From positions 36,191,979 to 36,255,978 of the forward strand of contig OX421963.1 of assembly GCA_949128115.1 (NCBI GenBank): DNA of 64,000 nucleotides. The letters run 5' to 3'. The notes under the pieces are model-generated. The model saw only the letters and a list, made by a program, of their open reading frames with translations, was not told the DNA's origin and did no database searches. Of the stretch, positions 55,801 through 64,000 are shown piece by piece. The position numbers and the translations under genes were made by a program. This DNA is from Anaspis maculata (Eukaryota > Arthropoda > Insecta > Coleoptera > Scraptiidae). The stretch's first letter is position 1. Every line of letters begins with the position of its first letter.

Positions 55801-58800
55801 TAAAAGAATCTGATTAAGAGGAAACGGGATTAGAGGATGTTGGTCCTACCTATTGCAACTACGTTTAGGTACAACAATACACAAATGAATTTCTGCCAGT
55901 TGTTTTTCGAGAATCGCCATTATTTGACAAATAATTATTCAACAGTGGGGCACATTCATGGCCTAAAGGTCAACAAAGAAGTCTCTGACACCTATCTTCT
56001 GTACAAAAGCAAAACCAGCAGTTTTTCACAGTTCGCATAACAAAAATGTCATTGTTACAAGTTTATCTCATCATTATAGGTTACATGTATTTATCATCAT
56101 GTCTAATCAACCCAACGTGATGTTAGTTTCATTCCAGAATTTTTGACAAGACTTCAAATTTTGTAACACCACCAATACAATCTACAAGCTTTTTTAAAAA
56201 GCTTCAACTCGAACTATGCTATAATAGGAATCTGTGCTAGCAGGCTGTTGAAGCTGTGAAAAGTGGAAATTAACTACTCACCATATCAATACTTACTCAG
56301 TTGGCTGTTGGCATTTTATACGGAGTGTTCATTTTCAAACTTCCAACCGCCTATTGTAGGTATCTCTAGCCGGAAATTTTCAGATAAAGAAAGTCGAAAC
56401 AGGTCGATTCTCTTTTTTGGTGAGACGGGTAAGACGAGCATAATTTCATGTACATACCCCTAGATACCTAATGGGCAATTTCTGGAAGAGTATAGCTACC
56501 CAAACTTGGGTCGGGTCCCGAAAAAAGTATCTGAATGCGAGTCCCGAATTTTTTGTTCTATTCAGATATAAATACGAATACCGTGAAAAGTATCTTGCGG
56601 AGAATTCTAGCGTGTCTCTCACGAAAAGAAAGACGACCTGTTCCTATTTCTCCTCAACAAATTTTTAGTATACAGAATATAGGGGTGTGAGAAGTTTGAA
56701 CAAATGAACATAGGATACCAACATATTTGAACTTACATGTTTATTACTACATTCTTGATTTTTCCAAATTTCTTCGTGATTTAACCAGGCTTCAACATTT
56801 TAGCTTTAATTTAAGACGGAATTTAAAACTCCAAAGATGTAAAGGTTATTTTATACCGAATAAAGTTTCGAATAACGCTACTCGACAGATGAAATAATGA
56901 CACAGTGTTCAACTCTTTGTAACATTATCTACAAAATGGCTTTATATAAAGCTTCAGAAGCTTTTTTCATAAAATTAAATTCAAATTATATTAGGTAGGT
57001 GGGTACCTACCTATAAGACTCAAGGTTTTGTTGAGACGATCGATTGAGACATTAAAGGGTCTATTCTGTAACGTTTTAACAGGCCAGTAAAATTTAAAAG
57101 GCGCTGGTCACCTAAGAACGATCAGAAATCGGCTTTACGATTGGTTGAATTTTTTCAACGGCCATTAAATTTCAACGGATTTGATACCGAATCGCCACTA
57201 TTTGCTCAGTTACTCACAAAATATGTATTTATACTCGTATAATGATATCATCAAACGGGAGTTCAAAATCCTCCAGTTTTTTCCAAACAACTTGCTTGAC
57301 AACTTTGAAAAAAGTCTCTTCTCAGTCTCATTCTTACTCCAATAAAAACTCCTCAGATGTTATTTTTAGTTGAATTCATTGTTGCATTGTTATTTCCCAA
57401 AACATCCTCTATTGACACCAACTCTCTGTACTATTGTAGGTATTCATGCAGTGATGTTGCTAAGTAAATGACTGGAGACGAAGACGGTCGGCGGATTATT
57501 TTCCAACGAAAAAATACTGACACGTGCGTGCATGTTAGCCGAAAACAAGTGGAAACAAAACGGTGTAACAAAAATTGGGCATAATAGATGAAGGCAAAAA
57601 CTTGGCCACAAGAAAGGATCAGATATTTACACAATAGAGGGTAGGGGGGCACATCAAACATCGCTTTCCACAAATGGCAACTGTGCACATTCATCGATAT
57701 CGATACGGAAAGAAGGCAAAGAGAACAGGGACGGTAGAAAAAACACTTTTTTTCACCCAAGCGAGATGTTTCGTCCTTATTAGGACTCATCAGTAGATAT
57801 GGGGAGTGCATAAGTAATGAGGGCTGTTGTAGATCTTGATGTTTCTGTACTGATGAGTATTACTAAGGGCGACACAATAAGATTCCTAGTTCGTTGGATC
57901 GTCGATGGACCGCATGCGTTATTGTCCGGACTCCCCGCCAAACAATTCTGCATTTCCATCATGTGGACGGTTTTTTTTTCATTTAGAACAGTTCATCTTA
58001 TTTTATTCAGAGTTCAACTGCGTTTTCGTTTACGTCAACCATTTTTGTGGCAACCAGAACGGCATTTTTAGTGTATTATTACATTTATTTACAACAAAGA
58101 AAGATGCAAAAGTTAAGCAACAAAAGATTGGTTGTTATAAATAGTTCATAAGATTGTAAAACAGCATGGCAAGGCAAAACATCCAGAATGCCACAGTTCT
58201 GACCTACCTTATTACGAGGAGTACGATCAGATCTACTCTGAAACGTTTCAAAATAAATAATAAATAAGTCTGTTTGTACTTTAGAAATATTTAAAATCGG
58301 ATGATTGAGGGCAATTCTTTGGAAGCAAATTAGAAAGACATTTATTTTTTGGCTATGGTAGATTTGCCGTTTAAAAAAAACGCGAAATTGCATAAATGTC
58401 AAGAAAATACTATTAAAATAAGAAACCTGATGAGAGTGATGACTGATGAGAGAGAGAGAGAAGATGGTAGAAGTGGAGTATAGTAACAGTAGTAGAAGTG
58501 AATGTAAAATTCATCTCATCTAATGAATTTCTTACGTTTTTCTTTTTTTTGTCTCGTTTTACCTCCAGGAGATGGAAACTTGTGAAACCTTTTCTTCAAA
58601 AGAAAAACGGTAGAAATCAACACCAAGGAAAACAATCCGCCGACGCAGCACACATCAGACACTACAAAACGATCAAAAATACCATAAACATACCTTGGCA
58701 CCCTTTTGTAGCAAATCAAAGAACAAAAACAGTAATAAATTTAAAATAATAAGAATAATAATAATAATAAGAAACTGCGGCATATTTGAGTAAGCCAAAA

Positions 58801-60078
58801 AGATCGAAAGTTTACCTCCTCGTCTCGGATGTCCTTCAAGGTGTAGGAGACGACAGTGATGCCCATGTTGACTAAATCTGAGGAGGCCACTTCGAAAACT
58901 TGCTTGCTGAACTTCTTGCGGTCCTTGTAGATCTCCTCCACGGTCATGGAACCCATGATGGCCCGCTGGTGGCCTTCCAAGGTGACCAGCGCTATGTGCT
59001 GGATCTCAGACTCGGACTTGCCGAGGAACTGCTCGCAGGCGGCCAGCAGCATTTCTTCGTTTTGACCTTGGATTTTTACCTGCGAATTGTAGAAAAGCAC
59101 CTTAATCTCATACAGTTTCTTGAAGCAGAGGAAAAGTTAAACAGTAGTAGCATAACATCAGGATCGAATAACGGAATGGAGTAAGGGACTGGTCTAAAGA
59201 TAAATAAGGGCATGCAAAAATTATTATTGTCTTAAGTAAAGGGAAGCAAATCACTGCATAATTCTAGTAAAAGATGGAGTGCTGGAGCAGATGGATGAGC
59301 TTATGAGGAAAAAGTTATTGCATGTCAGCAGAGGCACACAAAAACGGGTGGTTCAGACACCAATAGATCAGAATAGGTTATTATAGGCATAACATGCTGA
59401 ATAATGGCTGACCTGTGCGATTCCTGTGACTGAGATGGGGACTCCTTGACTGGTGTAGACAGTCGGACTGTCTACAATAAGTGTCATCGTGTTCAAGCAT
59501 ATCCTGCAAAATAATTGTTTATTAAATTGTACATTATACGCAAGAAAACTTTTTCAATTATTCCGGAAGCCAGTGAAGACAATCGCCTCTAGAGAAATCT
59601 CGCGAATCTCGAATCTCTCGAACGAAAAACGACTTCAACACGAAATACTTATAATAATATGAAATGCAGATAATTTACCAAACCGCCTTTAGTGCAGCAG
59701 CAATAAGCTCTAGGAAATGCAGCGCGCATAAAATTCTTTCTGTGCACCGCAAAATCGTGTTTGGTCGATTTAGAAAGTGTATTGCTTCAATATTTGAATA
59801 TGTATCTTTATTGTTGTTGAATTTACCGGCAGGTGAGCCCCCCTGGGCGGCGGTGATAAATATATCGCCGCTTTAACATTTAAGCCGTGCCAGGCAGAAT
59901 TTCAATTATTATTAATTTCGCACGATTCGAGAGAACTACACACACACATACTTAGGCAGGTATAGTGCAAAATGTATATACGGAGTGGCAAAGATAGTTT
60001 ACCTTTGTATCCTCTGGATTGTTGGCCAGATGAAAGCTCTACCTCCGGGTACCAACAGCGGCTTGCTGTAACAACATC
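52892..60078 (-). CDS. Flo1: Flotillin-1, six exons (first exon not found)
   Basis: Exons in transcript order are 60078-60003, 59503-59413, 59079-58816, 54475-54179, 53704-53387 and 53077-52892. All have GT..AG borders and consistent phases, giving 410 codons after a missing short first exon (normally M..CGPNEA). The SPFH/PHB half is present: [59 protein letters not shown]. The Ala/Glu-rich coiled-coil half follows ([43 protein letters not shown]), then the C-terminal [14 protein letters not shown] and [11 protein letters not shown] place it with flotillin-1, not flotillin-2. Flotillins scaffold membrane microdomains on the cytoplasmic face, acting in endocytosis and signalling. Normal total length (~427 residues) leaves ~16 residues for exon 1. 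A 4.3-kb transposon-bearing intron lies between 54475 and 58816. Confidence 0.95.
53224..53299 (-). repeat. tRNA-like sequence (SINE head or tRNA relic)
   Basis: On the minus strand, TGGCGCAGGTAGTTGAGTGG resembles an RNA polymerase III A box and GGTTCGATTCC is a perfect B box within a T-arm (CCGGG/CCCGG). The ends (GCCTCGT and GGAAAGT) do not form an acceptor stem and no normal anticodon stem is seen, so it is not a functional tRNA. It lies in the last intron of flotillin-1, in the same orientation. A tRNA-derived SINE is likely. Confidence 0.55.
54850..54985 (+). mobile_element. Probable retroposon 3' end
   Basis: A GC-richer block (GTAGAACAGCTGGAGTTCTC, then CCCCATCGGCGTCG) ends in CAATAAAGACCCTTTATTATC and ATT/ATC repeats, the pattern of a LINE or SINE 3' terminus with a simple-repeat tail. 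The 5' end was not defined. Confidence 0.45.
55055..55390. mobile_element. Short relative of the 40993-42832 fold-back
   Basis: TCAATCGATTCCTGGACCATC and the sequence around GGTGGAGGCGCC correspond to 41037-41170; the right part (TTTGGCGCCTCCGCCATATT) is its complement. Arms are about 150 bp with nearly no loop, so this is a deletion derivative lacking the 1.5-kb middle. Confidence 0.7.
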
Positions 60079-61533
60079 CTGCAACAATCGAGCGTGCACA
60101 AATTAGTATTACATGGAAGGAAGACATACAAGGAGCCGGCACGTGAGACCAAACCAATTATTGATGAAATAATAGTTATGAAGAGAGCAATTCAAAAATA
60201 GATTCGACCAAAAAAAAAAGATCACTTGAAGGCCTTGGTGGTCTTGGTACACAAAGTAGGTGCCGATTTTTTTTTTCGGTTGCCTAAAGACAATTATATG
60301 GATAGAACTCCATTTTTCCAGTTGTCGTTTTCATTTTTGACGTCAAATAAAAATAAGTGGAATTGATATATATATATATATATATATATACCACGGGCGT
60401 TTAGCATTTTTTCCTGGTCGATCTGCAAACAACAATATTCAAAACGTTCAAGTAGGTACGTTCCAAATTTTATAAAAATTGGTTGAGTAATACCTGACAA
60501 AGAGCAAGTGGCCAAGTGGTGAAGAATGTGTACAAAAAAAAAGCAGCAAAATGTTGAAAAGACACACAAAAAACCCGCTTGGAGAATTAAACTGAGCAAA
60601 TCGGTAGTTCAGCAAAGAAGTCAAAAGCAGTTTTTTTTTTATTTTAAAACAGATTAGGTAGCTTAATTTTCAATCTGGATATCCACTTCTTTATTCAAAT
60701 AGCGAGCCAAAAAAAAAAACATCGATTTGTGATGAGGGCAATAGACTTTCTGTCTGTATAAATTGTCCAAAGTTCTGCGCCATCGTTTTTATGTGATTTG
60801 GCGGAACTTATTAATTAAAGGAACCGAAGCTTGTCGTGTATCTTGGTGCTTATCGCCCGTGAAGAAGACATCAGGCTTCGGCGGAAGCACGTTCAATTTT
60901 TTTTGCAAGTACAGCAAAAAATAACCTTTGAGAATTAAAATTGATGACAATTACAGAACTTTCAGTCTTTCCTGTATAAGCTTCGAACTTGAAATACTTT
61001 ACCAAGAAATGCCAACAAACGCTTTTGGAACCTGGGTATAATCACCCAATACGCCAATAGGTATACCCAATCTACAGGAACGTGTCTTCTAGCGAAACCA
61101 ATCTTAGGCAAGAAATTGAGAAGAATTGGAAACAAATTGAGTCGTTTCCTTTCCCAACAGCAAACGATAAGCGTTAAGAGTCAAGCAGACTGGTTGGACC
61201 TGTATTTGTGTTCCTATACTTAGGTAACTTCCCACCAAAAAGTTAGGACAAGTTTCAACATTCTAACACGGTATGACTATAATAACCCTTTGCAAGTACC
61301 CACTAATAATACGTAGGTAGGTACTCGAAAAATGCGGGAGGTCGATAGCTAATATACAGTTCATTTTGAATTGCTTGGATGTACTTATACAAAAAGACGC
61401 GAAAATTCCGATAATAATAATCCAATCCACTTGCTCCTATTGATGAATACTTCTTTTTTTTTTTAGAGCAATCACTAGTGAGTAGACATTGCGTCTTTTG
61501 TATTCAGGTTCAAAATTTTAGTCAGATACAACA
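60079..61533 (-). other. Flotillin-1 5' intron or upstream sequence
   Basis: Upstream of the exon beginning at 60078. The short first coding exon was looked for and not found here or up to 64000. The sequence is AT-rich with a (TA)n microsatellite at about 60367-60391. Confidence 0.45.
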
Positions 61534-61727
61534 GCCGTAAACCACATGATAGAGTAAACTGTGACGCGTTTTCATTGTTTCGCTGGCCAAATGCGATCAA
61601 AGCTCAATTTCTGCCGGCGCGCGGCGAAACGGGACTACACTGCGCAGGCGGGCATTGAGGTTTCATCAGATTTGGCCAGCGAATCAATGAAAACCGCGTC
61701 ATCGATCTCTATCATGTGGTCGGTCTA
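61534..61727. mobile_element. ~190-bp hairpin MITE
   Basis: ACCACATGATAGAG and CTCTATCATGTGGT are inverted near the ends. Inside, TTTCATTGTTTCGCTGGCC pairs with GGCCAGCGAATCAATGAAA. The loop is GC-rich. Exact ends and target duplication are unclear. Confidence 0.7.
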
Positions 61728-61749
61728 CAGTCGTGATATTTGATTCAAA

Positions 61750-61793
<44 letters not shown>
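61750..61793. repeat. (ATT)n microsatellite, tail of the adjoining LINE
   Basis: An uninterrupted run of ATT units. Read on the minus strand it is the AAT-repeat 3' tail of the LINE whose coding region ends at 61905. Confidence 0.8.
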
Positions 61794-61796
<3 letters not shown>

Positions 61797-61904
61797 CGGG
61801 CACGCAACAGACTAACAAGTCCAATAATAGCGTGACCGCGGAACGAAGAAAAGAAAATCCGTCGCAACACTACTCACTGACAAGAACAATGCGTCGATTG
61901 CATC

Positions 61905-62970
61905 TCAATCAAAAACTCGCCTGACATCCGCCGCACTGCAGTTGAAAATGTCGAACTTCTCCTGGAACCTATTGTATGTCAGAGCAAGGCGGTTCACTGG
62001 AGAATTTAAGTAAAAGAGCTTTTGTGTGGGCCTCACATAAAAAACATCACTCCGCCTTAGGCCCTGTCTTGGAACATTTAGGGAGATCCTTGAAAGAACA
62101 CTGGGGGAGGTTACCGCACCCGAAACAAGCCTATGCAGGAAAAGAAGGTAGCCAACCGTTCTACGGCTTTCCAAGGACCGATGACCAAATCTGGCCAGCA
62201 ACGACTGCTGCGGGAAACCAACACAAGGGTAAACTCCATCGACCCTGAGGGCCAGCAGCTTCAGGAAACGCCGCTGTACACCCTCCAGAAAGGACACATA
62301 TTTCTCGTGGTAAGGGCACCAGATGACGGATGCATACTCCAGCCGTGGCAAAACCAAGGACGAAAAGAGACGCTGCAATGTCTCGATGTTGGAAAAGTCC
62401 CCGGAGTTCCGTGTCACGAAACCCAGTGTAGTGTAGGCTGCCCTGTGCACGTAACCAATGTGCTCTGAGAAAGAAAGCTTTGGGTCGAAGTACACGCCAA
62501 GGTCTTTGATGACACTGGGTCTGGCCAGAATGTGATCGCCAATCTTGTATGGGAACTCCAGGGGTCCAGAGGACCTCGAAAAGGACATGACCATGCACTT
62601 CGTCACGTTCAAGTCAAGACCGTTCGCAGCGCACCATCCCACCAATGCATCGATGTCCTCCTGAAGGCGAGAGCAGTCCTCAGAAGAATTCACAGGCGAA
62701 AAGATCTTCAGATCGTCAGCATAGAGGAGGAACGAGCTCCTGAGGCTCAGCCCAATGTCATTTATGAAAATGATGAAAAGTAGGGGACCCAGCACAGATC
62801 CCTGCGGGACCCCCGACACAACCTCGAAGCTCTCGGAACTGTGACCCGAAACCCTCACAAACTGCCTTCGACCGACCAGATAGGACCTGAACAGTCTGAC
62901 CAGATCGGGGGAAAACCCCAGATTTTCCAACTTCCTTAAGAGTATGTCGTGGCTTATAGCGGAGCAGTAA
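61905..62970 (-). CDS. 5'-truncated LINE reverse transcriptase, open frame
   Basis: A frame without stops from about 62970 to the stop at 61905, about 355 residues. It starts within the palm (SHDILLRKLENLGF), has GVPQGSVLGPLLF and the catalytic YADD box, then the thumb and the C-terminal tail (KLFYLNSPVNRLALTYN...). The N-terminal endonuclease and first half of the reverse transcriptase are missing. A host or other sequence begins near 62970, typical 5' truncation by target-primed insertion. The 3' UTR (61904 to ~61794) ends in AAT repeats. The clade is probably jockey/CR1-like or I-like. The clean frame suggests a recent insertion, but it cannot be autonomous. Confidence 0.85.
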
Positions 62971-63351
62971 TTATTGAAAATTCATAAGAATCGTGCACTT
63001 TGTGCCAAGTCTTTGAAATTTGGTATAGTCTCAGCTATGGTCTAAAGGTTTTAGGAAACCATCGCAAGCAACTTGTACGCGACCTCTGGTGGCCTGCTTG
63101 CGTTAAATCCAATATGGCCGCCATCTGTGCTGGTATTTTGATTAGAAGGGCTTCTACGAGACATAAAATAGGATTGAATAATATATTACCATAATACCAG
63201 TATAGTATATGAATATAAGAATAATATAAGAATATAAAGGGTGTCTCAGGTTGAATGAAGCATTTCTTTTGTGATTGAAAGGCGCAGTTTTTGAAAATTC
63301 GAAAGTTAACCTATCTCATACCTACTAAAGTAGAAACATAAAAATTAAGAT
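62971..63351. other. No gene recognised
   Basis: Short stretch between the LINE and a hAT MITE. The frame at 63000-63194 has no known domain. Confidence 0.4.
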
Positions 63352-63762
63352 CAGTGTCATCCTTAGGCATGGGCCCGAAGGGCCTGTGCCCAAGGCCCCG
63401 GCTTTTTTGGGGGCCCCCAAGGCGTCCTAAAATTTCTAAAAGTAAAGACTATTTTAGTAAAAAATGTTGTTCTCATGTCCCGTTTACGACGTTTATTTAA
63501 TGATGTCACTTTCTGAGCTGATCGTGCGCCTCCCCTTACCTCCCAAGAGTCCATGACGCTCTATCCCACTAAACTAATCAAGAAAAGACAGGTTTTCTGT
63601 GAAAATTTTGAAAAAGCGTGAAACTTTTATGAAAAAAGTTTCTTAAATAATAACCTGCGGCGGTGATGCTTGCCTCATTCGTGTGCTTTTTTCACAAACC
63701 TTTATAAGGGGGCCCCTCACTGCCTTGTGCCCGGGGCCCCATTTGTTAAAAAGACGGCACTG
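63352..63762. mobile_element. 411-bp hAT MITE, 8-bp TSD
   Basis: Ends CAGTGTCATCCTTAGGCATG and, inverted, CAGTGCCGTCTTTTTAAC (minus strand from 63762). Subterminal GGGCCC/GGCCCC-rich blocks lie on both sides. Flanks ATTAAGAT (63344-63351) and ATTGAGAT (63763-63770) match at 7 of 8 bases. CAGTG ends and an 8-bp duplication are typical of hAT (Tip100/Zaphod-like) elements. No transposase. Confidence 0.82.
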
Positions 63763-63770
63763 ATTGAGAT

Positions 63771-64000
63771 GAAAAACAACATCTGTCCAATGTGCTCCTT
63801 GGTTGTCTTTGCAAAGAGCTATTTTTGAAGTAAACATTTTTATTTCATTTTAGCAGATTTGAGGTCCTATTTCTTCAATAAGTCTCCGAATATTGTCTTT
63901 GAGCTCTATGATCGTTTAGGGATAGTTTAGATAGACTCTCTCTAGTCCCTCTTTAACGTACCCCGTACCCCCCATGAATATAGGAAACAACCTTATGGTG
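63771..64000. other. Window end, nothing recognised
   Basis: Short AT-rich end of the window; the frame at 63643-63837 mostly overlaps the MITE and has no domain. Confidence 0.35.

Larger units (their letters stand above)
54476..58815 (-). other. Large flotillin-1 intron with repeats
   Basis: This 4.3-kb intron includes a retroposon-like 3' end near 54850-54980, a fold-back copy at 55055-55390, and simple GA and AAT repeats near 58445 and 58745. No coding exon was recognised; frames at 56263-58071 have no domain. Confidence 0.6.

Noticed and set aside
52892..60078. Flotillin-2 identity
   Set aside because: Signature segments ([17 protein letters not shown], short C-terminus after TGVDIAKV) fit flotillin-1 better.
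1..64000. CRISPR arrays, bacterial operons, riboswitches
   Set aside because: The spliced genes and animal orthologues show a eukaryotic nuclear region; the spaced repeats seen are transposon parts.

Overview
This is a stretch of insect nuclear genome. It is AT-rich, has short GC-richer exons with GT..AG introns, and is very dense in transposons. Four host genes can be recognised by their proteins, and all have animal orthologues: Unr/CSDE1 (minus, 5' end only), an ataxin-3-type Josephin deubiquitinase (plus, complete), a quiescin sulfhydryl oxidase QSOX (plus, complete, two exons split by an 8.7-kb intron) and flotillin-1 (minus, all but the first exon). Drosophila is not known to keep an ataxin-3 gene, so a non-dipteran insect is likely; a beetle is my guess, not something the sequence proves.

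Layout. 1-3.6 kb: first two coding exons of Unr. 3.6-17 kb: no convincing host gene; holds a 1.86-kb terminal-inverted-repeat element built on ~20-bp repeats (7569-9426), small MITEs, and a LINE 3' end split by a fold-back element (11851-13357). 16.8-17.4 kb: GC-rich block with a possible first exon on the minus strand. 18.3-19.8 kb: fold-back element. 20.35-21.22 kb: ataxin-3. 24378-29600: apparently intact 5.2-kb DNA transposon of ISL2EU type with two convergent genes, a SWIM-YqaJ nuclease and a THAP-DDE transposase. 30-35.8 kb: fold-backs, a hAT MITE with 8-bp target duplication and a 5S-rRNA-like fragment. 36.08-46.68 kb: QSOX; its intron contains a solo LTR with heat-shock-element-like motifs and a stack of transposons nested inside one another. 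48.85-50.47 kb: 1.6-kb palindrome. 52.9-60.1 kb: flotillin-1. 61.5-63.8 kb: a MITE, a 5'-truncated LINE with an open reverse-transcriptase frame, and another hAT MITE.

The host genes look like unrelated neighbours; no operon-like logic is visible. The most striking property of the window is the number of long imperfect palindromes (about a dozen, 0.2 to 4.4 kb). Several lie inside introns, where transcription would produce long hairpin RNA. The clearest coherent system is the two-gene ISL2EU transposon. Also notable are a MITE whose empty site is preserved in a second copy of the target repeat and shows no target duplication, and an LTR whose minus-strand TATA box is preceded by phased TTC/GAA units.
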